The notes: generated by a model from the letters alone, not told the origin. Shown: positions 33,940 through 44,103, counted from the first letter of the stretch. The stretch is DNA of 64,000 nt from an uncultured Clostridia bacterium (GCA_934167755.1 CAKPLT010000006.1:1-64000), one strand, 5' to 3'. Numbers and translations: made by a program.

Positions 33940-35649
33940 TTATAATTCAATTTTATTTTTATTCATTATATAATTTTTTATATTCATATAATCTGATGGT
34001 GTTATATTTCCATCTTTATTAACATCTGCACTTGTTAAAGCAGCTCCATCTATCTTATTTCTATTCATTATATGATTTTTAACATGCATATAATCTGATG
34101 GTGTTATTTCTCCATCACCATTAATATCTCCAAGCACAGAAATTATATAAATATCATTAACCTTATAACCTGTTGCAAGTTTACCATTTACTGATTCTCC
34201 TGATGCATTTTTCACAACAACATCATTTCCCATAAGAAATTTCAAATCATCAACTATTGCATTAGGAACAACAGTTATTGTATTTTTAGAATTATCAATC
34301 TTAACCTTATTATCTTTATTTGATGTATCAGGCTCACTTGGTGTATCTTGACTTACAGGCACCAAATATAATTTATAACCTGATTCACCTTCTTTTGTTT
34401 CTCTAGCAGCATATCCTTTAGTACCGTCAGCCTTCATAACATAATCCCAGTAAGTACCACCTATTTTCTCTGTTGCTTTATTCAATCTAGTAATTATTTC
34501 ATCTCTATAAACAATACCAACTTTATCACTAGATGTACCTGGTTCTGCCCTCAAAAATAATGTATTTGTAACATTAACCCTTACCAAATCAGTAGTTGTT
34601 GGTATATTAGATGATGTTGTTGAAGGTCTTGGTGATGCAGTTTTAGGCATATTTTTATAAACAGGTATTATAAAAGTATAATTTGCATCAGCTGAGCCAA
34701 CACTTTCAAAAGTTTTTCTTAAAGTTTGCCCTTCATTCTGTGCAGCTAAAATATTTTGCATATATTGATGCCAATATAACTTGCCATCTGAGTTTTCAAC
34801 ATCAAATTTCTGAAAATACAATGTATTTTGTCCTTTAGAAATATAATCTTTAGCAATTATTTCAGTTCCTCCAGCAATTGATTTTTCCATTGAATTCCAT
34901 CCATATGATTGTGCTGATTTCAATCCATTTAAAATAATATTATCTTTTCCATTTCCACTTGCACCCATGTTGAACACATTATAATATCCAACATATTGAC
35001 CATTATGACCTTTTCCACTAGATAAAGTAGAACCGTTTTTTCCTTGTTCTTGCAAAATTCTTGCTACTATGTAATATGCATTAACATTATATTTTTTAGC
35101 CGAATCTATAATTGTATTTATGTAAGAATCATTATTCAAAAATGTTCCAGCTACCATTGCTCTTAATGTCTGAACATTGCAATCAGCATCTGATAATTGC
35201 ATAAATTGAAATATATCTGAATAATTTGTTGAGTTTCTTGGATCCATCATATATGCAAGAGCAGATTCTGATGCACAATGTAAACCACTATCATATTTTT
35301 TATCACCACATATTTTGCAAATCCATTCACCAGTATATCTACTATCTGTTGAAGTAATTAAATTTCTTGGTTTAGCATTATGTCCTACATATTCATTTGC
35401 AATTGCCTCATTCCATTTAATATCAGTATATAAAATTTTGAAATTCCAATTTGGATGTTGGCTTTTTAAAGTTTGTAACATTTCTTTTATTTGAGGGTAT
35501 TGATTTGAATCAATTGAATTAATATCAGTAGACACTGTTTGATTTACTGCAAAAGCAGAAAATCTGTCATTTCCACTAATTATATTTATAACTATATATG
35601 ATATTATTAATATAAGAATGATTAATAACTTTTTTATAATCTTTTTCAT
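33940..35649 (-). CDS. secreted N-acetylglucosaminidase (GH73-like) with SH3 and type I dockerin
   Basis: The 569-residue protein has a signal peptide/membrane helix, a glucosaminidase domain (about 110-320) with ARILQEQGKNG (likely catalytic Glu) and YYNVFNMGASGNGKDN, a bacterial SH3 domain (about 350-425, TNTLFLRAEPGTSSDKVG), and at the C-terminus two dockerin-type calcium repeats, DINGDGEITPSDYMHVKNHIM and DVNKDGNITPSDYMNIKNYIM (20-residue units within about 505-565). It hydrolyses cell-wall glycan in similar proteins. Dockerins normally bind cohesins; the next gene encodes a membrane surface protein. First gene of a two-gene operon. Confidence 0.85.
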   Translation of the reverse strand: MKKIIKKLLIILILIISYIVINIISGNDRFSAFAVNQTVSTDINSIDSNQYPQIKEMLQTLKSQHPNWNFKILYTDIKWNEAIANEYVGHNAKPRNLITSTDSRYTGEWICKICGDKKYDSGLHCASESALAYMMDPRNSTNYSDIFQFMQLSDADCNVQTLRAMVAGTFLNNDSYINTIIDSAKKYNVNAYYIVARILQEQGKNGSTLSSGKGHNGQYVGYYNVFNMGASGNGKDNIILNGLKSAQSYGWNSMEKSIAGGTEIIAKDYISKGQNTLYFQKFDVENSDGKLYWHQYMQNILAAQNEGQTLRKTFESVGSADANYTFIIPVYKNMPKTASPRPSTTSSNIPTTTDLVRVNVTNTLFLRAEPGTSSDKVGIVYRDEIITRLNKATEKIGGTYWDYVMKADGTKGYAARETKEGESGYKLYLVPVSQDTPSEPDTSNKDNKVKIDNSKNTITVVPNAIVDDLKFLMGNDVVVKNASGESVNGKLATGYKVNDIYIISVLGDINGDGEITPSDYMHVKNHIMNRNKIDGAALTSADVNKDGNITPSDYMNIKNYIMNKNKIEL

Positions 35650-35707
35650 CTATTACACCTCTTTTGTTTATCTTTTTTATACAATTTTATCCTATTTCTT
35701 CGCTATA

Positions 35708-35737
35708 AGTATATCATTATTCTCCATTTTTAGTCAA
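35708..35737 (-). promoter_or_regulatory. promoter of the glucosaminidase operon
   Basis: Minus strand TTGACT (35732-35737), 18 bp, TATACT (35708-35713), about 58 nt before the ATG. Confidence 0.6.
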
Positions 35738-35761
35738 CATTAGACAGTGATTTTTTTATTA

Positions 35762-35793
35762 CATTTGTGTTACAAATGCTTTTGTGCTATAAT
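35762..35793 (+). promoter_or_regulatory. promoter of the U32 gene with an overlapping palindrome
   Basis: Plus strand TTGTGT (35765-35770), 17 bp, TATAAT (35788-35793). CATTTGT-GTT-ACAAATG (35762-35778) is a 7-bp inverted repeat covering the -35, an operator-like site for an unknown regulator. Confidence 0.6.
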
Positions 35794-35823
35794 ATATGAA
35801 AAAATGAGAATTGGAGTTTATTT

Positions 35824-38229
35824 ATGATAGAATTATTATCACCTGCCGGTGATTTTGAATGTTTAAAAGCCGCTGTACAAAATGGTGCAGATGCAGTATA
35901 TTTTGGAGCAAGTTCATTTAGTGCAAGAGCATTTGCTTCTAATTTTGATGATGAAGCTTTAGAAAAAGCAATAACATATGCAAAACTTAGAGGAGTAAAA
36001 ACAAATTTAGCGTTAAATACTTTAATTAAAAATGATGAAATGAATGATGCTATAGAATTAGCCCAAAAGGCCTATTCATATGGCATTGACGCTATAATTG
36101 TTCAAGATTTAGGATTAGCTTATTATTTAATTAAACATTTTCCAGATTTAGCTATACATGCAAGCACTCAATTATCTGTTCACAATTTAGAAGGTGTACT
36201 TAAATTACAAGAAATGGGATTTTCTCGTGTTGTACTTTCGCGTGAACTTTCATTACAAGAAATTGAATACATCTGTAAAAATTCAAATGTTGAAATTGAA
36301 GTTTTTGTTCATGGTGCCTTATGCATTTCATATTCAGGACAATGCTTGTTTTCTAGTATGATTGGCGGCCGCTCTGGTAATCGTGGTCAATGTGCACAAC
36401 CATGCAGGCTTCCTTATGAATTAATAAGTTCAGATGATAATATCTCATCTTCTAAACTAAAAAATTCAAAGGATTTTTCATACTGTACAATTGATAAAGG
36501 CTATTTACTAAGTCCTAGAGATTTATGTGGATTAGATTATATCCCAGAACTAATAAAAGCTGGAGTTTCTTGTCTAAAAATTGAAGGCAGAATGAAAACT
36601 CCTGAATATGTCGCGACAGTAACTAGAATTTATAGAAAATATTTAGATATAGCATTAAATGCAAAATCTAATCAACAAGCAGATATTTCTACTGACAAAC
36701 ATGATTTGTTACAAGTATTTAATCGCGGTGGTTTTTCGGATGGACATTTACCTTCATCCCCTAATAAAAACTTAGTCTTTAAAGAAAAATCTAATAATAT
36801 GGGAATTTTTCTTGGAACAATTTCTAATTTTAATCCTAATAAAGGACACATCACTTTTATAACAGCTGATACTCTTGCTATTGGTGATAAAATTGGAATT
36901 GAAAATAAAAGACATGAAACTTCTTTATATACAATTTCTGAATTGATGATTAATAATAAAAATATGCCAAAAGTATTATCAGGCAATAAGGTGAAAATTG
37001 GTAGAATGAAAGGCGATATTTCTGTAGGATATAAAATTTATAAAATGTCTGACAAACAATTAACATCTTCAGCATTTGAAATGATAAATAAAGAAAACAG
37101 AAAAATCAACATAAATTGTAAATTGATTTTAAAAAAGGATTTGCCTATTGAATTAACAGTATTTGATGATTCTGGAATTTCAGTTAAAGTCAACTCAAAT
37201 GTTACTCCTGAATCAGCAATAAATTCACCTATTACAAAAGATAGGTTAATAGCACAAATTTCAAAAACCACTAATACACCTTTTCAATTTAAAAATATTA
37301 AAGTAGATTTAGATGATGGATTATTTATTAAAGGAATAAGTTGTATTAATGAACTTAGACGAAATGCACTTTCTCAATATGAAGAAGAGTTAATTAGTTC
37401 TTTTAGGAGAAATGCTAATAATATCAATTTAAAATTAAGTAGTAATTCAAGTATTACTCCTTCTGCCTTTAATACTAAAAAAATTAGTATTTTGCTAAAT
37501 TTACTTAATAATGACTTTGATTACACAAAATTGAAAAATGTTGACAATATCTACATCCCTTTTAAATTTTTTGTTTTAAAAGAATTTGAACCTACTATAA
37601 AAAGTATTAATGCAAATTTTAACACATATATTTATATGCCAACAATAATTAGAAATGACTATACAAAATTAATAAATAATAACTTACCTAACATTTTAAA
37701 AAAACACAACATAAAAGGATTTGTACTTTCAAATATTGGAAATTTAAAATTATTAGAACAATACAAAGGAAAATATAATTTCATTTGTAATTATACATTA
37801 AATGTTTTTAATAATTTAACAATTAATGAATTAGATTGTAATACTGTAACATTATCACCAGAATTAAATGAAACTGATATAACTAACATTATAACTTCTG
37901 ACAAAAATACTTCTTCAACACCGAAAAAAGAGTTAATTGTTTATGGAAAAATACCTTTAATGAATTCAAATTATTGCTTACTTGGTAAAACAAATAAATG
38001 TTATTCTTCTTGTGCTCATCTATGTAATTCTTCTAATAAATTTTATTTGAAGGATAGACTTGGATTTTTATTTAGAGTTGTTCCTGATAATATTGAGACT
38101 GTGACAACTATTTATAATAATAGAATTACTTCTATAAATTATAAAAACATTAATATTGATTCTGTTAGATTTGATGTTTTAGATGAAACAATAGATGAAA
38201 TAAATTCGATTATTAATAAACTAAGTTAA
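35824..38229 (+). CDS. U32 family protein with DUF3656 (tRNA/rRNA hydroxylation type)
   Basis: The 801-residue protein begins with the U32 domain: LLSPAGDFECLKAAVQNGADAVYFG, IHASTQLSVHN, and the cluster-binding region VHGALCISYSGQCLFSSMIGGRSGNRGQCAQPCR (about residues 163-196) with the conserved cysteines. A DUF3656-like middle (about 290-500) and an additional C-terminal part with three or four Cys (NKCYSSCAHLC) follow. U32 proteins annotated as collagenases are now known to include RNA hydroxylases (RlhA, TrhP); I infer that role rather than proteolysis. It is the second long plus-strand gene and is transcribed alone. Confidence 0.85.
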   Translation: MIELLSPAGDFECLKAAVQNGADAVYFGASSFSARAFASNFDDEALEKAITYAKLRGVKTNLALNTLIKNDEMNDAIELAQKAYSYGIDAIIVQDLGLAYYLIKHFPDLAIHASTQLSVHNLEGVLKLQEMGFSRVVLSRELSLQEIEYICKNSNVEIEVFVHGALCISYSGQCLFSSMIGGRSGNRGQCAQPCRLPYELISSDDNISSSKLKNSKDFSYCTIDKGYLLSPRDLCGLDYIPELIKAGVSCLKIEGRMKTPEYVATVTRIYRKYLDIALNAKSNQQADISTDKHDLLQVFNRGGFSDGHLPSSPNKNLVFKEKSNNMGIFLGTISNFNPNKGHITFITADTLAIGDKIGIENKRHETSLYTISELMINNKNMPKVLSGNKVKIGRMKGDISVGYKIYKMSDKQLTSSAFEMINKENRKININCKLILKKDLPIELTVFDDSGISVKVNSNVTPESAINSPITKDRLIAQISKTTNTPFQFKNIKVDLDDGLFIKGISCINELRRNALSQYEEELISSFRRNANNINLKLSSNSSITPSAFNTKKISILLNLLNNDFDYTKLKNVDNIYIPFKFFVLKEFEPTIKSINANFNTYIYMPTIIRNDYTKLINNNLPNILKKHNIKGFVLSNIGNLKLLEQYKGKYNFICNYTLNVFNNLTINELDCNTVTLSPELNETDITNIITSDKNTSSTPKKELIVYGKIPLMNSNYCLLGKTNKCYSSCAHLCNSSNKFYLKDRLGFLFRVVPDNIETVTTIYNNRITSINYKNINIDSVRFDVLDETIDEINSIINKLS

Positions 38230-38230
38230 G

Positions 38231-38489
38231 GACAAGTACATATTTTAACTTTTACACAAATAATAACAATTACTAATAATAAATAAACTTTAAATGAAAT
38301 GACGAATATAATTGAATAAACTTTAGAAATTCTTACGCAACTTTTATGGAAAAAGTTCACGAGAGTGGAAGGGTGCCATAAAATAAGTTAGAATTTCTTA
38401 AGTTTCGTAATGCGTCGAGGAATGGAATTAAAAGTTTATTTATTATTAGTAAATTTAATTTATTATAAAAGTTAAAATATGTACCTGTC
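38231..38489. repeat. 259-bp nested palindromic element between convergent genes
   Basis: Outer arms 38231-38254 and 38466-38489 match over 24 bp with one mismatch; second arms 38270-38291 and 38431-38452 are a perfect 22-bp pair; an inner stem carries AGAAATTCT/AGAATTTCT and TTTATGG/CCATAAA. The centre shares GGAAGGGTGCCATAAA with the element at 7733, and the right part carries GTTTCGTAATGCGTCGAGGAATG, the family core. It fills almost exactly the space between the U32 stop and the dxs stop. Confidence 0.75.
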
Positions 38490-38493
38490 ACTT

Positions 38494-40338
38494 TTATTTT
38501 AAATACATCTTCTCTAATTCTTCCACACTTCCATGTCTTATAAACTCATCAGGATACGCATAAGATTTAAAATTTATATCTTTTAAATTATTATCAACAA
38601 TCAATTCTTTTACGGTTGTAGCTAAGCCATTTATTTTAGTACCATCTTCTATTGTAATAACATTTTTTGTTTTATCAATACTCTTTAAGATAGTAACATC
38701 ATCAAAAGGCTTTAAAAATCTTGCATTTATAACTTCTACTTCAATTCCTGATTTGCTTTTTAATTCTTCTGCCATTTTCATTGCTCTAGCAACCATTTTT
38801 CCTATAGCTATTATTGTTGTCCTCTTTCCATCTTGAGACTTATTTTCATCTAATATTCTCAACATCTCAGCTTTTCCAAGTTCTATTTTTTCGTGTGTTT
38901 CAAATTTAATTTCTGAATCTTCTCCTCCTCTTGGATATCTAATAACAACTGGTCTTTTTAATTTTACAGCAACTTCAAGCATATCTTCTAATTCTCTAAA
39001 ATCTTTTGGAGCCATAATAACCAAATTAGGTACTAGTCTAAAAAATGCCATATCTAAAGTACCTTGATGGGTTTCACCATCAGCACCTACAACTCCTGCT
39101 CTATCCACACACATAATTACTGGCAAATTTTGCATTGCTACATCATGAATTACCTGGTCATAAGCTCTTTGATAGAAAGAAGAATATATTGGAACAATTG
39201 GTATCATTCCTTCTCTTGCCATTCCTGCTGCCATTGTAATTGCATGTTGTTCTGCAATTCCAACATCAAAAAAACGATATGGAAATTCTTTCGCAAATTT
39301 ACTTAACCCCGTTCCTGCCTTCATTGAAGCTGTTACTGCCACAATTTTGTCATTTGTTTTTGCTATTTCAACTATTTTATCTCCAAAAACTTTTGAATAA
39401 TCTTTTCCTTTTTTCTTTTTTAGTTCTCCTGTTTCTATATCAAATGGAGAAATTGCGTGAAATTTATCAGGATTTTTTTCAGCAAATTCATATCCTTTAC
39501 CTTTTTTAGTCAAAACATGTATTAGAACAGGTCCTTTTACTTGTTTACTCATTTCTAATATACTTTCAAGTTTTTCAATATTATGTCCATCAACTGGTCC
39601 TAAATATGTAAAACCAATATCTTCAAAAAACATCTTATGTATCACAAGTTGTTTAATTGCTCTTTTTATTCTTTGAATAGCCTTTACTGTTGTTTTTCCG
39701 ACTATTGGTATTGAACTAATCTGCTTTTTCAATAAATAATTAGTTCGTGTATATAATTTTTTGACTCTTAATTTTCCCAAAAAATTATTTAAACCTCCAA
39801 CATTAGGTGAAATACTCATTTCATTATCATTTAATATAACCGCCATTTTGCATTTACTATATCCTGCATCATTTAATGCTTCTAAAGCCATTCCTCCAGT
39901 TAAAGCTCCATCTCCAATTACAGCTATAACACTATTATCCTTTCCTTTTAAGTCTCTTGCTCTTGCCATACCTAAAGCAGCTGATATTGATGTACTACTA
40001 TGTCCAGTATTAAAGCAATCAGCTTCATTTTCTTTGGTTTTTGGAAAACCTGCAATTCCATTTAACTTCCTTATATTTCTTAGTTCTTCCTTTCTACCTG
40101 TTATAATTTTATGAACATAACTTTGATGACCCACATCCCAAACTATTTTATCATTTGGTACATCAAATATGGAATGTAATGCTATTGTTAACTCTACAAC
40201 TCCTAAATTTGAAGCTAAATGTCCTCCATTTTTTGATACAACATCTATTATATATTTTCTTATTTCTTCTGCTAATTCTTGTTTTTGATTTAGTGTTAAT
40301 TTTTTTACATCATCTGGTGAATTTATTTGTTCTAACAT
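38494..40338 (-). CDS. dxs: 1-deoxy-D-xylulose-5-phosphate synthase
   Basis: First enzyme of the MEP isoprenoid pathway, thiamine-dependent. The 614 residues include SNLGVVELTIALHSIFDVPNDKIVWDVGHQSYVHKI (about 42-77), the TPP site VIGDGALTGGMALEALNDAG, EDIGFTYLGPVDGHNI, KKGKGYEFAE, and RAGVVGADGETHQGTLDMAF; the catalytic-region GIAEQHAITMAAGMA is intact. It is somewhat separated from other genes and bounded by two palindromic repeats. Isoprenoids here would feed undecaprenyl phosphate for the murein genes. Confidence 0.96.
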   Translation of the reverse strand: MLEQINSPDDVKKLTLNQKQELAEEIRKYIIDVVSKNGGHLASNLGVVELTIALHSIFDVPNDKIVWDVGHQSYVHKIITGRKEELRNIRKLNGIAGFPKTKENEADCFNTGHSSTSISAALGMARARDLKGKDNSVIAVIGDGALTGGMALEALNDAGYSKCKMAVILNDNEMSISPNVGGLNNFLGKLRVKKLYTRTNYLLKKQISSIPIVGKTTVKAIQRIKRAIKQLVIHKMFFEDIGFTYLGPVDGHNIEKLESILEMSKQVKGPVLIHVLTKKGKGYEFAEKNPDKFHAISPFDIETGELKKKKGKDYSKVFGDKIVEIAKTNDKIVAVTASMKAGTGLSKFAKEFPYRFFDVGIAEQHAITMAAGMAREGMIPIVPIYSSFYQRAYDQVIHDVAMQNLPVIMCVDRAGVVGADGETHQGTLDMAFFRLVPNLVIMAPKDFRELEDMLEVAVKLKRPVVIRYPRGGEDSEIKFETHEKIELGKAEMLRILDENKSQDGKRTTIIAIGKMVARAMKMAEELKSKSGIEVEVINARFLKPFDDVTILKSIDKTKNVITIEDGTKINGLATTVKELIVDNNLKDINFKSYAYPDEFIRHGSVEELEKMYLK

Positions 40339-40402
40339 TTTGTTTCTCCTACTTTCTTTAATATGTGCTTATTTTATCACATTTATTATTGTTTTAGCAA
40401 GA

Positions 40403-40479
40403 AAAAAGGGAAATTATGTACCCGGTCCCAAATTGACCTTTGGGGGCAATTTGGGACCGGGTACATAATTTCCCTTTTT
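40403..40479. repeat. perfect 33-bp palindrome of the GGGACCGGGTACAT type
   Basis: Arms 40403-40435 and 40447-40479 are perfect 33-bp inverted repeats with an 11-nt loop. Each arm contains CAATTTGGGACCGGGTACAT. It lies 3 nt after the stop of the M23 gene and both flanks are T/A tracts, so it can also act as a terminator. Partial copies lie at 48005 and 49437. Confidence 0.8.
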
Positions 40480-40482
40480 CAT

Positions 40483-41370
40483 TTATTTCAAATATATAGT
40501 TGGATTTAAATATTCTCCATCTTTAATCAGTTCAAAATGAAGATGACACTCCATACTACTTTCAAAAGCTGCTGTATTTCCAGCTGTTCCAATAGTTTGT
40601 CCTTGTGTAACTTCTTCACCTGCAACAACAAATTCAGCTGTTAATAAATTTGCATATACTGTTTGATATCCATCATCATGTTCAATTACAACTGTTAAAC
40701 CATATCTAGGATCATTAACTATTGATTTAACAATTCCATCTGCAGCTGCTTTTATTACACTTGTTTTATCTGCTTTTATATCAATTGCAGTATGTGTTAT
40801 CCATTCCTTTAAAGTTTCTGAATAAATCAAATTATCTTTTGCATATTCACATATTATATCACCTTCTGTAGGTTTTACAAATGTTATTTCTTTTTTTGTT
40901 TCTATCATATTGTTTTGTGCATTAGTATTTGAATTTGCTTCAACTTTTGTATCAGGTTCATCCACTTGGTTTGTTTCAGCTTTTGCATTACCATTTGAAT
41001 TCTCTGCATTTGTTGCTTTTACACTATTTGTTATATTTGCATTTGTTTCTGCATTGTTTACAACACCTGTTGATCTAGTGTTTTTAGTATTATTTGATGT
41101 TGTTTGATTTGAGATATTCTCTTCATTTTTAATTTCATTCGATTTTTCTTGTTCTTGTACAGATTTTCCTATTTCTGTACTTACACTTTCTGTATTTTCT
41201 CCTGTTTGGCTTTCTTGAACTATTTGTCCAGAACCATTACCTAATTTTGATGTAGTTCTACTTAGCATAAACATAATTATTCCTAAAGCTATTGCCAAAA
41301 TAAAAAATATAGCTGTTCCTACATATATAAATAATTTATCATTTTCAAAAAATCTTTTTCCTCTTTTCAT
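40483..41370 (-). CDS. spoIIQ: LytM/M23-domain protein, SpoIIQ-like
   Basis: The 295-residue protein has one membrane helix (about 14-36), a long Asn/Thr/Glu-rich linker (about 45-160) and a C-terminal M23 domain (about 180-290): ITHTAIDIKADKTSVIKAAADGIV, YGLTVVIEHDDGYQTVYANL, GTAGNTAAFESSMECHLHFEL. The HxxxD and HLHFE zinc motifs are kept in part (H in ITHTAIDI, HLHFE). Its position directly downstream of spoIID and the spoIIA operon identifies it as the forespore SpoIIQ equivalent, which forms the engulfment channel with SpoIIIAH. It ends at the perfect palindrome. Confidence 0.8.
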   Translation of the reverse strand: MKRGKRFFENDKLFIYVGTAIFFILAIALGIIMFMLSRTTSKLGNGSGQIVQESQTGENTESVSTEIGKSVQEQEKSNEIKNEENISNQTTSNNTKNTRSTGVVNNAETNANITNSVKATNAENSNGNAKAETNQVDEPDTKVEANSNTNAQNNMIETKKEITFVKPTEGDIICEYAKDNLIYSETLKEWITHTAIDIKADKTSVIKAAADGIVKSIVNDPRYGLTVVIEHDDGYQTVYANLLTAEFVVAGEEVTQGQTIGTAGNTAAFESSMECHLHFELIKDGEYLNPTIYLK

Positions 41371-41430
41371 AAACTCCTCCTTGATTACTTTATTAATACA
41401 AGTATTTACTTTTTTTCAAAGATTATTCAT

Positions 41431-42492
41431 TTAAAGAGAATTTAACTCAACTATTTCCACATTTGTATAAAAATGCTTAATAATTTCTTCAAATGTTGAG
41501 CCTGATTTTGCTAAAGCATCAGCCCCTGTCTGGCTCATTCCAACACCATGACCATATCCTGTTACTGAAAATGTAATATTATCTCCATCTATAGAAAATG
41601 TAAAATTAGTTGATTTTAATCCTAATATTGTTCTTGCCTCAGTACCAGCAATTTCTTTATTTCCAAACTTAATTGTCTTTACTCTTCCACTTGTTGTAAG
41701 TTCCATTATTTTTATGCAATCCGATTGAGAAAAATCAATTTCACAGTCAGGATATCTTTCTTTTATTTTGTTTAATAAATCTTGCTTAGAAATTTGAACT
41801 TGTGAACTGTATTGTGTATATCCATCTTCACCTGATGTTTCTACAGATTTTAAATATGGGTAATCAATTTCTCCCCATATGTTTACTGAACTTTCTGTTA
41901 CTCCTCCACTGTTTGAATGAAAAAACGCATTTATAAGTTCACCATTATATGTAATAATTTTTCCTTTTGTTGAATTTACTGCTTCTGTAATTTTGTTCCA
42001 ATTACTTTCAGCCTCTTCTGCACTCCATTTTGACATTCTCTCTTCTTTGCTTATCCATGCTTGGCAACATGCATAATTATCGCATATGTCTGCACCAGGA
42101 TGTTTACTTGAATTATGGCTAATCTGATAAATTGTATATGTTCTAGCAACTACAGCCTGGGCTTTTAATGCTTCTGCTTCGAAGTTTGCTGGCATTTCAC
42201 TTGAAACTACTCCATACAAATACTCATCTAAATCCACTTCTTCTATCTGACCTGTTGTAGAATGTAATAATTTTATTGTTCTTGAATTATCATCACTTCG
42301 ATTTTGTTGATTTTCTTCTACATTTGTAGTTATTTGCTCTACATTCTTGCTCTCTTGTTGTTCTGTTGTACTGTCTTGATTATTGGCTGTTTCAACTACT
42401 TCCTGTGATTTGCCAGGAGTTACTGTACAAATTGCAGGTGCTATAAAAAAAACTATAACAAATCCTAAAAAATATATAAAAAATTTCTTCAT
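41431..42492 (-). CDS. spoIID: stage II sporulation protein D, lytic transglycosylase
   Basis: SpoIID degrades septal peptidoglycan during engulfment. The 353-residue product has a signal anchor (MKKFFIYFLGFVIVFFIAP), a variable Gln/Asn-rich stretch, and the SpoIID domain: VDLDEYLYGVVSSEMPANFEAEALKAQAVVARTYT (about residues 90-124, catalytic Glu in SSEMP), FFHSNSGGVTESS and GYGHGVGMSQTGADALA. I start at 42492, 4 nt after GGAGG; the ATG ten codons upstream has poor spacing. It follows sigF closely and is expected to be in the mother-cell regulon despite its position. Confidence 0.93.
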   Translation of the reverse strand: MKKFFIYFLGFVIVFFIAPAICTVTPGKSQEVVETANNQDSTTEQQESKNVEQITTNVEENQQNRSDDNSRTIKLLHSTTGQIEEVDLDEYLYGVVSSEMPANFEAEALKAQAVVARTYTIYQISHNSSKHPGADICDNYACCQAWISKEERMSKWSAEEAESNWNKITEAVNSTKGKIITYNGELINAFFHSNSGGVTESSVNIWGEIDYPYLKSVETSGEDGYTQYSSQVQISKQDLLNKIKERYPDCEIDFSQSDCIKIMELTTSGRVKTIKFGNKEIAGTEARTILGLKSTNFTFSIDGDNITFSVTGYGHGVGMSQTGADALAKSGSTFEEIIKHFYTNVEIVELNSL

Positions 42493-42534
42493 TCTGCCTC
42501 CATATAGATTACTCAAATTCATTCTCCCAAAAAC

Positions 42535-43263
42535 TTAGCCTATGAGTTTTTTCTTCATTTTGTCTAATATTTTTCTTTCAATTCTAGAAACCTGAACTTG
42601 TGTAATGCCTAAAATTTTTGAAACCTGCATTTGTGTTTTTTGCTTATAATATCTAAGCATTATAATCTCCTTTTCTTTGTCATTTAATTCACAAATCAAC
42701 TTTTTAATAGTAATTCTATTAGTAATCTCTGTCTGCTCATCTCTTCCAGTAGAAATTTGTTCCAAAATACTTACTGTTTTATCTGTTTTATTATCTTTAT
42801 ATTTTGCACTTTCAATAGAATCAACTGGTCTTGTTGAATCCATTGCCATAGTAATTTCTTCTTTTGAAATCTTAAGTTCTTTTGAAATCTCTTCCAAAGT
42901 TATATCTCTTCCATATTTATTAAAATATTCTTTTTGTAATTCTAATATTTTTATATTTAATTCTTTAATACTCCTACTTACTTTAATTGGTCCATCATCT
43001 CTTATGTATCTTTTTATTTCTCCTAAAATGTATGGTACTGCATATGTTGAAAGACGAACTTCAAATCTTGTATCAAATCTTTGTATTGCTTTAATAAAAC
43101 CAATACTTCCAATTTGATATAAATCTTCTATATCATATCCTCTTCCACTAAATCTTCGAACTATGCTCCAAATTAGTCCATTGTTATCTTCTATTAATTT
43201 TGTCATATCTTCTTGACTACCATTTTGGGCTTTTTCGATGATTTTCATATTATTCTCATACAC
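42535..43263 (-). CDS. sigF: RNA polymerase sporulation sigma factor F
   Basis: Sigma-F directs forespore transcription. The 242 residues show region 2 (DNNGLIWSIVRRFSGRGYDIEDLYQIGSIGFIKAIQRFD, about 24-62), region 3 and region 4 (LNDKEKEIIMLRYYKQKTQMQVSKILGITQVQVSRIERKIL, about 196-236). The start is a GTG at 43263 sharing its G with the spoIIAB stop TAG; GGGGAGA precedes it at good spacing. Third gene of the spoIIA operon; its activity is held by SpoIIAB. Confidence 0.95.
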   Translation of the reverse strand: MYENNMKIIEKAQNGSQEDMTKLIEDNNGLIWSIVRRFSGRGYDIEDLYQIGSIGFIKAIQRFDTRFEVRLSTYAVPYILGEIKRYIRDDGPIKVSRSIKELNIKILELQKEYFNKYGRDITLEEISKELKISKEEITMAMDSTRPVDSIESAKYKDNKTDKTVSILEQISTGRDEQTEITNRITIKKLICELNDKEKEIIMLRYYKQKTQMQVSKILGITQVQVSRIERKILDKMKKKLIG

Positions 43264-43778
43264 TATTCATCTCCCCTTATTGTAGCTTCTTCTCTTGTTT
43301 CAGTGTTTTCACCAATTACACTAAATGCAAATTCTTCTTTTTTATTAGAACTTTTTATAGTCTTTCTCATAGTAACTTTTGTTCCTAATCCTAATACTGA
43401 TTCAACCTGAACATCATCCATAAAACTTTCCATTATTGTGAACCCCATTCCAGACCTTTCTAAATTTGCTTTTGTCGTATATAGTGGTTGTTTTGCTATT
43501 TCTACATTTTCAATTCCTTTTCCAGAATCTGATATCTCTATAAATATTTCATTTTTTCTAATTTTACACACAAGTTTTACTGTTCCTAAACTCTCCTCAT
43601 ATCCATGGATTATTGAATTAGTTACAGCTTCAGATACAGCTGTTTTTATATCTGCTATTTCTTCAAGTGTCGGATCTAATTGTGCTACAAATGCTGCAAC
43701 AGATATTCTTGCAAATGCTTCATTATTTGATTTGCTTAAAAATTCTATTTTCATTTCATTATCATATATGTTGTTCAT
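43263..43778 (-). CDS. spoIIAB: anti-sigma F factor SpoIIAB
   Basis: Serine kinase and anti-sigma factor that binds sigma-F and phosphorylates SpoIIAA. The 171-residue protein is a GHKL ATPase: [40 protein letters not shown] (about 23-62, with the N box), [13 protein letters not shown] and [19 protein letters not shown]-terminal extension of about 25 residues beyond the usual length is visible. Its start overlaps the spoIIAA end by 17 nt, behind AAGGAGG. Confidence 0.95.
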   Translation of the reverse strand: MNNIYDNEMKIEFLSKSNNEAFARISVAAFVAQLDPTLEEIADIKTAVSEAVTNSIIHGYEESLGTVKLVCKIRKNEIFIEISDSGKGIENVEIAKQPLYTTKANLERSGMGFTIMESFMDDVQVESVLGLGTKVTMRKTIKSSNKKEEFAFSVIGENTETREEATIRGDE

Positions 43779-44103
43779 TTCGTACCTCCTTTTTTGTTTT
43801 TATTTCTGGAATAATTTTTAACACTCCACTCATTTCAAATATCTTTCTTACTGGTGTTGTTAAATTGGTAACTTCTACTTTTCCTCCAAGCATATCTACT
43901 AATTTATATCTTCCTATTAATAGTCCTATTCCTGCACTGTCCATAAAAGAAACTTTATTAAAATCAAATATAACTTCTTTAGGCATATATCTTTCAATTT
44001 CATTATCTAATCTCCTCCTTATTTTCTGAACAATACATTCATCTATATCTTCGCTTATTTCGAAGATTAACCTCTTGTCCTTTTTTTGATAAATACTCTC
44101 CAT
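43762..44103 (-). CDS. spoIIAA: anti-anti-sigma factor SpoIIAA
   Basis: STAS-domain protein that, when dephosphorylated, frees sigma-F from SpoIIAB. The 113-residue protein contains the phosphorylation loop [17 protein letters not shown] with the conserved serine. It is first in the operon, behind AAAGGAGAG and a promoter with upstream putative Spo0A boxes, as expected for Spo0A-controlled entry into sporulation. Confidence 0.94.
   Translation of the reverse strand: MESIYQKKDKRLIFEISEDIDECIVQKIRRRLDNEIERYMPKEVIFDFNKVSFMDSAGIGLLIGRYKLVDMLGGKVEVTNLTTPVRKIFEMSGVLKIIPEIKTKKEVRNEQHI

Noticed and set aside
35762..35778. The 7-bp palindrome at the U32 promoter as a named operator
   Set aside because: The half-site does not match a regulator I can identify, so I report it only as an operator-like feature.
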